Shown: in pieces, positions 35,839-44,066 of the stretch | How positions within the stretch are numbered: position 1 is the stretch's first letter | How the letters are laid out: every line of letters starts with the position of its first letter | Source of the DNA: Saturnia japonica | Taxonomy: Eukaryota; Arthropoda; Insecta; Lepidoptera; Saturniidae | NCBI GenBank assembly: GCA_033032175.1 | Contig: CM065322.1 | Coordinates: forward strand, 9,486,001 to 9,550,000 | Length of the DNA: 64,000 nt | Direction of reading: 5' to 3' | Translations under genes and position numbers: made by a program | Notes under the pieces: model-generated | The model's database searches: none | Told to the model about the DNA's origin: nothing | What the model saw: the letters and a program-made list of their open reading frames with translations, nothing else

Positions 35839-38719
35839 ACCGAAAGCGTTAAATCTTTCGTTTTTTAACGCACGGAACCTATATCCGCAGCGTGATCTCG
35901 TCGCGACCTTTCTTAAAGATCACCAAGTAGATGTTCTTTTAGTGCAGGAGACGCTCTTAAAGCGTGCTAAACGTGATCCAAAAATCGCGAACTACAATAT
36001 TGTAAGAAATGACCGGGCCGGCCGCGGGGGCGGCACTCTCATTTATTACAAACGATCGTTATATTGTACGCCGGTAGATCCTCCGATACTTACCAATATG
36101 GAAGTATCCGTGTGTAGACTAGGAATGACCGACCACCCGTCCATAACGTTAGTCTCAGTTTATCTCTCACCGAGGAAAGAGCCTCTCAGGTCTGACCTAG
36201 AAAAGCTACTTTCGCTCGGTGAATCGGTCATTATAGCGGGTGACCTCAATTGTGGACACACTTCTTTTGGCAATTGGAGAGACTCCAGTAATGGGGTTAA
36301 ACTCGAAGAGCTAACGAACGTGCTAAACTTTGATGTCATAGCGCCACCCACTCCCACCCACTTTCAAGACAACTGTATGCCGACAGTGCTTGATGTAGCT
36401 CTCATTAAAGGTATCGCGCTTCGGTTACGACTCATTCGGGTCGTACACGAGCTCGACTCCGACCACCGTCCGGTCATCATGCAGCTAGGTCAACCAGACG
36501 ACTCTAGCCCTCCTTCGGTCCAAGTGGTTGACTATGCCAAGCTAAAACATTATCTTGCGGACAGGCCGTCCTCGTCCAGCTTAGATAGGATCCCGGACGT
36601 ATTGGGGTCCGTTGCGGACGTAGATCTCGCGATCGATTCCCTGGTCGACCACCTGCAGGCCGGCATCGGAGAGGCCTCGAGAGAGGTCGAAGAGGCGAGC
36701 GATCGCCGCTTCGTACTCCCTGCCGACGTGCGGGCGTTGTTGACGGAAAAGAACGCGGCGACTCGTGCGCACGACCACTATCCGACCGAGGAAAACCGCG
36801 CACGTTTACGCGCACTTCAAAGATCGGTTAGAGCCCGTATATTAGAACTCAGAAGTCACAGATGGGACGCCCTCGTCGAAGGGCTAAGGCCGTCGCATCT
36901 GGCTTACTGGAAATTAGCTCACAGCCTCAAAATAGAGGCTTCTTATCTTATGCCCCCCCTCGAGAGGGGTCCCGGTATACCGCTCGCCTTCGATAGCAGC
37001 GACAAGGCGGAGTGCCTCGCCACTTGTTTGGAGAGCCAGTGCTCTCCGAACAGTGTCGATGCAAATACCGACCGGGTCGAGGGTATCGATGGATGCGTGC
37101 GGGAGCTGGATAAGCTCCCCGCGACAGCATCCCTGTCCCCAGTCACGTCTGAGGAGGTTCTTTCCATTATAAAAAGCCTTAAGCTTAGAAAAGCACCAGG
37201 TCCCGACGGGATCAGGAATGAAGTACTTAGACTTCTTCCCGATCGCCTCATAGCTCTTTTGGTCTGCATCTTCAATGTAGCCATAGCCCACTGCCATTTT
37301 CCAGCCGCCTGGAAAAAGGCCATAGTCATAGGTATCCGTAAGCCCGGCAAGAGCGCGTCGCTTCCCGACAGCTATCGCCCGATCAGTCTCCTAAATACTT
37401 TAGGGAAAATGTACGAGCGGATCCTTCTGAACCGTCTCAAGTCAGTAATAGAGGAGAAAGACCTCTATCCGCCTGAGCAATTCGGTTTCCGTGCTAGATA
37501 TTCTTGCACTCATCAAGTGCACCGCCTCACGGAGCACGTTGCATTTAATTTTGCTGAATTATATAAACCCCGCCGTACACTTGCGGTCTTTTTCGACGTT
37601 GCCAAGGCCTTCGATAAGGTCTGGCACGAGGGATTGATCTACAAGTTGTATCACTTTGAAGTCCCCGATAGGCTAATTAAAATAATTCGCGACTATCTAA
37701 CAGATCGCACCTTTCGCTATAGAGTGGAAGGTGAATTGTCCACGCCCCGTCCAATACGCTCAGGCGTTCCCCAAGGTTCGATCCTGGCTCCTAGCCTATT
37801 TAACCTGTACGTCAGTGACCTACCTCGACTCCCGGAGGTCGAGGTAGGGCTATACGCTGACGATACAGTCTTATATGCCTCAGATAGGAATAGATCCCAC
37901 CTCAGACACAAAGTCCAACGCTCCGTGACCACTCTCGGGAAGTGGTTTAACGAGTGGCGTATAGCCGTTAATCCCTCGAAGAGCGCCGCGATGCTCTTCG
38001 ATGCGGATTCGTCACAGATACCGTGGAAGCTTAAACCTGTTAAGCTCTACGATAATCCGATTCCGTATGTAAGAGAGACCAAATATCTAGGGGTAACCCT
38101 AGATAGTAGGCTCTCTTTTAGACCCCACATCCGTAAGGTTAGAAACAGGGCCGCGTGGGTCCTGGGCCGGTTGCATCCTCTGTTGTGTTCGGTGAGTAAA
38201 ATGTCCACGCGACATAAGCTCACGCTCTACAAGACGTGTATTCGACCAATTTTGACATACAGTTGCGCCGTGTTCGCACATATGTCCGAGTCGAGTTTCA
38301 AATGGTTACAATCGATACAGAATAGGTTCCTCTATCGTCTCACCGGGGCCCCGTGGTATGTTCGAAGCGTAGATCTCCATAGAGATATGGAGCTTCCTTC
38401 GATACATGCCTACGTTAAACAGCTCTCCCGTTCGTATTTCGACACCGCGTCGAACCACGCGAATCCGTTAATAAAAACAGCCGCCACTTATGTTCCGGCA
38501 CCCACGGACATCCGGTGCAAACGCCGGCCGCGCAATATTTTTATTGATCCCGACGATCACATCGAAAATTCGAATAAATATTACACATCCGTCTCTCCAA
38601 ACAGAGCGTGCCAGCGCCCACGCCCGCGTAACCACCGTTCTCTCCGCAGAGGGCGGGCGGTCAATTTCGCTCCAGCACACCCGTCACGTCCACCCTCTCT
38701 AGCGGTAACCCAAGCCTAG
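35825..38719 (+). CDS. Jockey ORF2, endonuclease and reverse transcriptase
   Basis: A 964-residue replication enzyme that nicks target DNA and copies the element RNA onto the nick. Residues 1-220 form an APE-type endonuclease: N15, QE42T, GD140LN142, D190 and SD213H214 are all present. The reverse transcriptase spans about 430-720 with KAPGPDGI, YRPISLLNTLGK, QFGFR, FFDVAKAFD (D591), GVPQGSILAPSLFNLYV and YADD (D679, D680). A thumb and C-terminal region follow. No RNase H domain is evident, as expected in Jockey. The ATG at 35825 precedes the ORF1 stop in another frame, so ORF2 is probably translated by termination-reinitiation. No frameshift or stop interrupts it, which fits a potentially active enzyme. 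Confidence 0.95.
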   Translation: MAKFKPKALNLSFFNARNLYPQRDLVATFLKDHQVDVLLVQETLLKRAKRDPKIANYNIVRNDRAGRGGGTLIYYKRSLYCTPVDPPILTNMEVSVCRLGMTDHPSITLVSVYLSPRKEPLRSDLEKLLSLGESVIIAGDLNCGHTSFGNWRDSSNGVKLEELTNVLNFDVIAPPTPTHFQDNCMPTVLDVALIKGIALRLRLIRVVHELDSDHRPVIMQLGQPDDSSPPSVQVVDYAKLKHYLADRPSSSSLDRIPDVLGSVADVDLAIDSLVDHLQAGIGEASREVEEASDRRFVLPADVRALLTEKNAATRAHDHYPTEENRARLRALQRSVRARILELRSHRWDALVEGLRPSHLAYWKLAHSLKIEASYLMPPLERGPGIPLAFDSSDKAECLATCLESQCSPNSVDANTDRVEGIDGCVRELDKLPATASLSPVTSEEVLSIIKSLKLRKAPGPDGIRNEVLRLLPDRLIALLVCIFNVAIAHCHFPAAWKKAIVIGIRKPGKSASLPDSYRPISLLNTLGKMYERILLNRLKSVIEEKDLYPPEQFGFRARYSCTHQVHRLTEHVAFNFAELYKPRRTLAVFFDVAKAFDKVWHEGLIYKLYHFEVPDRLIKIIRDYLTDRTFRYRVEGELSTPRPIRSGVPQGSILAPSLFNLYVSDLPRLPEVEVGLYADDTVLYASDRNRSHLRHKVQRSVTTLGKWFNEWRIAVNPSKSAAMLFDADSSQIPWKLKPVKLYDNPIPYVRETKYLGVTLDSRLSFRPHIRKVRNRAAWVLGRLHPLLCSVSKMSTRHKLTLYKTCIRPILTYSCAVFAHMSESSFKWLQSIQNRFLYRLTGAPWYVRSVDLHRDMELPSIHAYVKQLSRSYFDTASNHANPLIKTAATYVPAPTDIRCKRRPRNIFIDPDDHIENSNKYYTSVSPNRACQRPRPRNHRSLRRGRAVNFAPAHPSRPPSLAVTQA

Positions 38720-38940
38720 GTCCGTTCCTCGGTGTGAAACCCTTGGGTCAGGCAACCGCCCGCGCGATACAAGTGACACTGTACGTGCATCACTTAGCTA
38801 CCTACATACAACACTACACACGTATGAACATACACACGTGCACACCACACAGGTACATAGGTTCTGTGAGGGACCTTTTTTTTTCTTTTTTTACGCTAGT
38901 TAGTTAGCGCTAGTTAGTGTAGAAACATTCCGATTATTGA

Positions 38941-39000
38941 ATACACATACGCACGGTTCCTTCCTTCCTCCCAGGAGGAAGGGAACGTGCCTATGTGTAT
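38941..39000 (+). ncRNA. Jockey 3'UTR hairpin
   Basis: A 60-nt near-palindrome: ATACACATACGCACGGTTCC pairs with GGGAACGTGCCTATGTGTAT, with a further inner TTCCTCC/GGAGGAA pairing. A corresponding hairpin with different arm bases occurs in the old copy at 26967-27034. A role as an RNA recognition structure for the reverse transcriptase is inference only. Confidence 0.6.
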
Positions 39001-39220
39001 ATTTAGTTAGCTCGAATCGTAGGTGTAGGGATTCGAATAGATCGCGACCTATTTGCGAACGCGACGACCGCCCGAGCCGAGGTCCGGCCACTTTGGCACC
39101 CTCGTGCGAGTCGTCCACAAAACTTTCGCGGCTGAGTGCCCTCTGCGCTCGCCCCCAAGTCCGGTGAAGCTGTAAAAGCCGCAGCGGCTTTAGGGCCCCT
39201 AAGGCTAACAGTGTAGTCAG

Positions 39221-39283
<63 letters not shown>

Positions 39284-39289
39284 TTGGCG

Positions 39290-39445
39290 TAGGAAAACAT
39301 TGTAATGAACCCAATGATAATAGGGCATTTTCTTATGCCAGGCTGGCTACCTACTACCCTCAAATTGAAAATCTGTCACCAAGCACATATAACTACTTGG
39401 TTTCCGGCTTGTTACCATACCAAACCACATCGTCACTTAACTTTA
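39290..39445 (+). repeat. tRNA-derived SINE, 3' part
   Basis: Continues the SINE interrupted at 33306: TAGGAAAACATTGTAATGAA, CTACTACCCTCAAATTGAAA, ATCTGTCACCAAGCACATAT and TTTCCGGCTTGTTACC align with the reverse complements of 28480-28745 and 63466-63745. Confidence 0.65.
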
Positions 39446-39541
39446 ATTGTACTTTTAAATTTTTACCTAGAAGGTGGTGTACTTAAGAATCTAATAGATA
39501 TTCGTATAGTGTTCTAATATATACTATTAATTCTTTTTCAG

Positions 39542-39594
39542 GATCAAGGAGCACCTGTTGAAGAGCCTCAACAAGATGAAGACAGAGAAGCTGG
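39542..39594 (+). CDS. Secreted Gln/Pro-rich protein, exon 2
   Basis: A 53-nt exon between TTCTTTTTCAG and GTATAA. It encodes DQGAPVEEPQQDEDREAG, an acidic Gln-rich linker, residues 49-66. It begins in phase 0, matching the end of exon 1, and ends after two bases of a glycine codon that exon 3 completes. Such a short exon is easily missed by gene finders; the support is its exact phase fit on both sides and the amino-acid composition shared with neighbours. Confidence 0.65.
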
Positions 39595-39756
39595 GTATAA
39601 CTATTTTAAAATAAATATTAATATTATGATCATAAAAATCAAATTAAATTCATACTATAAAATTTATCATCATTAAAATTTTACAAAAATTTATAAATTA
39701 GAATACTTCTTTGTAAATACAGCTTGCTAATTCTATTTCGTTTTTTTCTTTCATAG

Positions 39757-39952
39757 TCAAATTGACCCTAACGAGTATCGACCAGGACAGGTATTCTCGT
39801 TAAACGCTCAGGAACTTCTGGAATTACAGCCTGAAAGAAAGGCACCTCTTACGAGCGATCAACTCTTGCAGCAGCTTTACCAGAATCCTCAACAGGAACA
39901 TAAGCAAAATCTACAACAGTTCTATTATGTCGATCCTCAGTCTAGTCGTCAG
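39757..39952 (+). CDS. Secreted Gln/Pro-rich protein, exon 3 (GC donor)
   Basis: The exon follows TTTTTTTCTTTCATAG and completes the glycine codon, then runs QIDPNEYRPGQVFSLNAQEL, and later LTSDQLLQQLYQNPQQ and QQFYYVDPQSSRQ. It covers about residues 67-131. The only phase-correct end is CAG before GCAAGT at 39953: reading on meets TAG at 39962-39964, and a GT-type donor in phase is absent. CAG/GCAAGT is the classical context of GC-AG introns, and the next exon (41133) is in phase 0 as required. Confidence 0.75.
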
Positions 39953-40435
39953 GCAAGTATATAGTTGGCAAATATATGATAACAAGAAAATGTGCTAAAC
40001 ACAGAGTACATTTGTTCATAGGAAAATACTTAATTTTAAAATTCAAACACCCTTTTACATAATATTTGTAAGAGAAATATAAACACGTTTTAAGGCAGTA
40101 AAGAGGGAACAGTTTTTAATTAACAGTCGGAGTTTTATGTTAAAAATGATATATTAAGTTACAATCTATTTATAACACGTACAGTCAAAATTTTTAAATC
40201 CTTTATTGCACTTAAGTGTACTTAAGGGAGGATTTAATGCAAAAATACATTATCTATCAGTCTTCCAGAGGTGCATGAGAAAGATCGGTATACGTAATGT
40301 TTGTTAAGTTTAACTGCTCCTCTAAATATGACTTACGTAGCAAATGCTTCAAAGCTAATTAACAAAATCAGTCCAAGTAGTATTGGATTTTTTTTTGTTC
40401 AATTATCATATTTCTTTTTTTATTTCTCCTCGCCT

Positions 40436-40640
40436 CTTCTCGTTACACGGGGTCGGTTTTCTTAATCAAGAGGCGCCATTTGCGTCTTTGTACAATATCT
40501 TCGTTTGACAGGCCGACACGCTTCATGTCCCTCTGGATATTCGCCATCTATGTAGTCTGCGGCCTGCCTTGTCCTCTCTTTCCCATAGCCATGGAAAGGC
40601 ACTTCCTCACAACATGGTCAATTATCATGAGTAGTATAAT
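40436..40640 (-). pseudogene. LINE C-terminal tail in intron 3
   Basis: Reverse complement reads VVRKCLSMAMGKRGQGRP, QTT, stop, then MANIQRDMKRVGL and RRKWRLLIKKTDPV, stop. This is the GRPR / M---GL / DR--WR end of a LINE reverse transcriptase. A stop codon interrupts it. It lies opposite to the host gene. Confidence 0.65.
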
Positions 40641-40846
40641 ATAAATATATTTTTGTAATGTAGTGTATTCTTACAGCTTTACAGAAGCTGTACAAATTAT
40701 CTACTCCTATTTAGTTTATTATACTAATATCTAGTATATTATATAAATTATATACTTGTCTGTATATCTATACTGTCTGGACATAATATTCTTTATTTAA
40801 ATCCTTCGTGACAAAATAAATGTATTCACTTTGCGACGACTTCACG

Positions 40847-41100
40847 ACTTCAAAAAAAGGAGGAGGTTCTCAATTCGATGTTTTATGGATGTTCCGCCAA
40901 AACTTCTTTGTTCATGAACTGATTTAGATGATTCTTATTTGCTGGAAACGGTATACCTTAAGGGTGGTCCTATTTTAATTGCATTGGTATTGCACCAACG
41001 GAATTCGAATATACACCCGAGAACTCATCAAAGTCAGTTGGTTTTCTTTTTTAACCGACTTCAAAATAATTAGGAGGTTCCCATTTCGATTATAGTTTTT
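40847..41100 (+). repeat. GACTTCAAAAAAAGGAGG repeat, tandem unit
   Basis: ACGACTTCAAAAAAAGGAGG with TTCTCAATTCGAT at 40848 recurs as CCGACTTCAAAATAATTAGG with TTCCCATTTCGAT at 41055, giving a unit of about 205 bp. Between them, ACCTTAAGGGTGGTCCTATT is shared with about 57500. The repeat ends about 33 bases before the exon 4 acceptor. Confidence 0.6.
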
Positions 41101-41132
41101 TTTTGTTAAAAAAATGTCTTGTTAAATTTCAG

Positions 41133-41396
41133 GTATCTCTTCAACCATCTCACGCTGTTATTGCTAGACCAACGCACTCTTCCGAAGGTGGAGAAGCATC
41201 AGTAGGAGCTGCGCTGTCAGTCAGTGACACTGGTGCTAGTTCTACTAATTCTTTTGACAATGAACTCCTAGCTTTACTAGGACAAGCGCCTATCAGACAA
41301 GAGGAACATCACAAGCAGTCTTTTGCACAACCTGCATCCAACCTGCAACCACAACAGGCATCAAATGTACAAAGTGTTGCACCACAATATCAGCAG
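41133..41396 (+). CDS. Secreted Gln/Pro-rich protein, exon 4
   Basis: An 88-codon exon between TTAAATTTCAG and GTTAGT, phase 0 at both ends. It reads VSLQPSHAVIARPTHSSE, a Ser/Gly/Ala stretch with SVSDTGASSTNSFDNELLA, then LLGQAPIRQEEHH and a Gln-rich end PQYQQ. It gives residues 132-219. There are no cysteines. The composition suggests a disordered extracellular segment. Confidence 0.85.
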
Positions 41397-41861
41397 GTTA
41401 GTTCAATATGACTTGCAACTATACTCAAATTAATAATATGTAAAAAATAAATCTTTTGAAAAACTATAATCACTGACTAATAAGCTTACGCGTCGCATCC
41501 TTGTAAAATCAAAAATCACAGTACAGTAATCTTTAAAGCAGTTTGAATACTTACGAAAAGAAGAAAAATCATTATAAAATTGTCGTCGTCGTCATTAATG
41601 GGATTCTCAATGAAACCTAGCAGCAGCATTATTTTATTTAATATCCAGAACTTCTTTTGGGTACTATTATATTATTTTTGTTTTAAACAGCAGTTTTAGC
41701 TAACCTCAAGTAGATTTTGAAAGATTGCTGTAGCATCTAAACCATTATCTCGTATAACTCAGTTTGAGGATTCCTAAGTTAGAGTACGACACAGTTGAGA
41801 ATAATTATTTATTATCAAATACCATACATATTATGATTACTTGAAATTTTTTCGTTTATAG

Positions 41862-42968
41862 GTGGATAGATATGTGGTGAAGCCCAACAAAAAACCTACA
41901 AAACTTCGTTCTAAAGTTCAAATCCTACCACCAAACACGCCAGCAGCACCTCAGCAATACTTGATTGAGACAACAAACGTACAACAACAGTCACAGTCAC
42001 AACAACCTCAACCTCAGCTTCAGTTACAGCCTCAGTATCATCCTACACCTCAGCCACAAAGGCTTGCGCAAGCTCTCCGTTACGTTCCTTTCCAACAAAG
42101 CCAACAATTACAACAACCTCTGTATGAACGCCCTGAATCCCAAGGTCTGAAAGTTGTTGAAGCTCCAAAATTACAGCATGTACAGCTACCAAGAACTCAA
42201 CTTAATTTAAGGTTTATCCCCCAATATTTACCTGAAGCCCCTAAACAATATAGATTAATCGATGCTCAAAAACCTCAACAAATCAAACAGGAGCAACATG
42301 TTCAATCTTCCAACGTCGAAAGACCAGTATCTTACTTAAAACGTCATCCTGAAAATGAAAAACTAAGGTCAGTTAAAATCTACGACCCAGTGTTATCGGA
42401 AGGATTACAATCACAGTCTGCCCAAGCCGGCGGTGACCAGTATTTGCTCCGTCCATTGTATAGAACCAATGACCCACGTGGAAGATATGAAATATCCGAT
42501 TTATCTTCAAAACCCGAATCTCAACGTGTAGCAGAAGCGATAAAGCCGCATTCTACTATTTATGTCAGCAAAAATTTAGCTCCAAGAAAAATGAGCAGAC
42601 AGCAACTTCCTTTAAGAGAACATAATGTGGATGTAGAGGAATCAGCACGAGAACAGCCATTTAGAATTGGGCAGCCTTCGAATATTGAACAAGTGAAATT
42701 TGAACAACACGGTCAAAATATTGATGAACAACGTTCTCATTTGCCACCTCCTAAAAACAATAAAGCTTATACCCCTGAAGAGTTTGCCGCTTTAGTAGCT
42801 GCTGGTTATGCAGTTACACCTGTTCCAGTCAGTGCATTAAATTATGAAATAGCACAATCGCGCTCAGATACGGAATCTTCTCCACCTGTTTTTGCAATGC
42901 AGCCCAAACGTCGACCAGCCAATAGACGTCCATTATATCTCCCATTAAGAGGAGATGACGCACCTTAA
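41862..42968 (+). CDS. Secreted Gln/Pro-rich protein, terminal exon
   Basis: The last exon (368 codons and TAA) follows CGTTTATAG in phase 0. It opens basic (VDRYVVKPNKKPTKLRSK), then a Gln/Pro low-complexity block (SQSQQPQPQLQLQPQYHP), several repeated-looking LRFIPQYLPEAPKQYRL and LRYVPFQQ phrases, and ends with a better-conserved-looking YTPEEFAALVAAGYAVTPVP and a basic RRPANRRPLYLPLRGDDAP. The assembled protein is about 587 residues with no cysteine I can see, no transmembrane segment after the signal and no enzyme motif. A structural role in cuticle, eggshell or other extracellular matrix is inference from composition. An AATATA variant poly(A) signal is at 43008. Confidence 0.9.
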   Translation: MDRYVVKPNKKPTKLRSKVQILPPNTPAAPQQYLIETTNVQQQSQSQQPQPQLQLQPQYHPTPQPQRLAQALRYVPFQQSQQLQQPLYERPESQGLKVVEAPKLQHVQLPRTQLNLRFIPQYLPEAPKQYRLIDAQKPQQIKQEQHVQSSNVERPVSYLKRHPENEKLRSVKIYDPVLSEGLQSQSAQAGGDQYLLRPLYRTNDPRGRYEISDLSSKPESQRVAEAIKPHSTIYVSKNLAPRKMSRQQLPLREHNVDVEESAREQPFRIGQPSNIEQVKFEQHGQNIDEQRSHLPPPKNNKAYTPEEFAALVAAGYAVTPVPVSALNYEIAQSRSDTESSPPVFAMQPKRRPANRRPLYLPLRGDDAP

Positions 42969-43007
42969 ATTTATTGACACCTGTAAATAGCTTTAGTTTT
43001 AATCTTT

Positions 43008-43013
43008 AATATA
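43008..43013 (+). terminator. Possible poly(A) signal (AATATA)
   Basis: Only a variant hexamer lies between the stop codon (42968) and the repeat that begins at 43048. No canonical AATAAA is present in this 80-base stretch, so the 3' end may also extend into the repeat. Confidence 0.3.
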
Positions 43014-43047
43014 GTGATATTTTTATAACGTTTTATTTTATTTACTT

Positions 43048-44066
43048 ACTAGTGACTCGCCCCTGCTTCGTATGGGTACAATATACAAAGTGATGTATTT
43101 TACGTTTAAAAAAACCTGATTTAGAGTTTATCACTTTAATATTGATAGTTCATAACTGTCTTATTAGACTAGTGGTTCTCTAAACGCGACTGCTATGCTC
43201 GAGATCCTAGGTTCGATTCCCAGGTCACGCAAAGTGTTAACTGGGGTTTTCTATGAAATTCTCAGTAGCAGCTCGGAGTTGGGCTTTGTGCCATATTAAT
43301 GGCAATAGGCTCGCCCTCTATTACATGAGACATGAAATATACCCGGCGAACTGTGGGTGTTTACCTTCTCTGCTTAACACTTCGAGGATACGGGCGTGAT
43401 GGTATGTTATGTAACTTCATACTAACGAACAACGCGCTTAACTCGCGACACGCTATTCATCATAGGTGGGAACTGTGGGAAGTGCCGGTCAACCGACCGT
43501 GACCGGTTTTACTGAAAGGGATTTCTTAGATTGCTCGTAATTTTCAATTCGTAATATCTTCTAGGGTATTCAATTAAATGGAAAACTGTAAAGGACATTT
43601 TTAATCTACATTAAATGCCCAACTTAACTAATAAGCTTATCTAAATAAAGAGTAATACTGAATTGGAGAAAATAGCTTCGCAAATAATGTAATATTTTGA
43701 ATTATTATGTTGAAGATAAAAATGGTTACTGTGGAGGAGGATAGATATATGTCATGGCAGACGTTTCTCCAGGCTTTTTAAAGAAATATAATTCTTTAAT
43801 ACATTATTTTGAAGTATCTCATACGAGTTTAGCTAGCGTAAGCTATGTAAGCGCCCGAAAATCATTTTTTGAGGACTTGATTATAAATAATTGAATTTTC
43901 TCTAGTATATAAAAAAAAATTGGAATATATTGTGTATAAATAAGCCTTCAGTAAAAAAATTTTAGACGGCAGCGAAAACCTCATTAACATCAGCTGCGTG
44001 GTTTAAAAGATGTAAGCCTACATAAGGACAGACAGCAGGAAGCGACTTTACTTTATAATATGTATA
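43048..44066 (+). repeat. ACTAGCGACC repeat, copy 2, interrupted by a SINE
   Basis: Starts ACTAGTGACTCGCCCCTGCT and aligns with 2219-2987 on both sides of an inserted SINE. Shared blocks include GATTTAGAGT, TTTAATATTGA, AAGATAAAAATGGTTACTG, GGCTTTTTAAAGAA, AGCGTAAG and the final AGCGACTTTACTTTATAATA. It begins 79 bases past the stop codon of the secreted-protein gene. Confidence 0.75.
43158..43411 (+). repeat. tRNA-derived SINE with 5-bp target duplication
   Basis: The 254-bp insert has a tRNA-like head: GACTAGTGGTTCTC (A box) and GGTTCGATTCC (canonical B box) at about 43212. The body has CAGCTCGGAGTTGGGCTTTG, GGCAATAGGCTCGCCCTCTA and a TATG-rich end. TAACT flanks both sides (43153-43157 and 43412-43416). 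Pol III promoter boxes look intact. Confidence 0.8.

Larger units (their letters stand above)
33307..39279 (+). mobile_element. Full-length Jockey-clade non-LTR retrotransposon
   Basis: Boundaries come from the target duplication GTTTTTGGCG at 33297-33306 and 39280-39289, which may extend two A's further. Layout: 5'UTR 33307-33924, ORF1 33925-35838, ORF2 35825-38719, 3'UTR 38720-39224, poly(A) 39225-39279 (55 A). Both ORFs are open, all key residues I checked are present, and the duplication is perfect, so this is a recent and possibly active copy. Its GC-rich, CpG-rich sequence contrasts sharply with the AT-rich intron. Clade is judged from the PRE_C2HC-type gag with CVLCGEEGHPANYRGC and the ORF2 blocks; R1 and I elements are less likely. 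The element lies in the same orientation as the host gene. Confidence 0.93.
24006..39541 (+). other. Intron 1 of the secreted-protein gene, 15.5 kb, repeat-filled
   Basis: The intron runs from GTTTCT to TTCTTTTTCAG. It hosts the full-length Jockey element (33307-39279, same orientation as the gene), LINE relics at 26190, 29990, 31011 and 32100, two family-B repeats and two SINE copies. From 24006 to 26080, 28750 to 29985, 30060 to 30570, 31390 to 32095 and 32705 to 33215 I see only AT-rich DNA. Confidence 0.55.

Noticed and set aside
36504..37350. Minus-strand open frames over ORF2
   Set aside because: Shadow frames of the intact endonuclease/RT ORF.
38900..39328. Minus-strand frame rich in phenylalanine
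   Set aside because: Created by reading the 55-nt poly(A) tail on the opposite strand.
43158..43230. Possible tRNA gene with a canonical B box
   Set aside because: No full cloverleaf; it is the head of a 254-bp SINE with target duplication.
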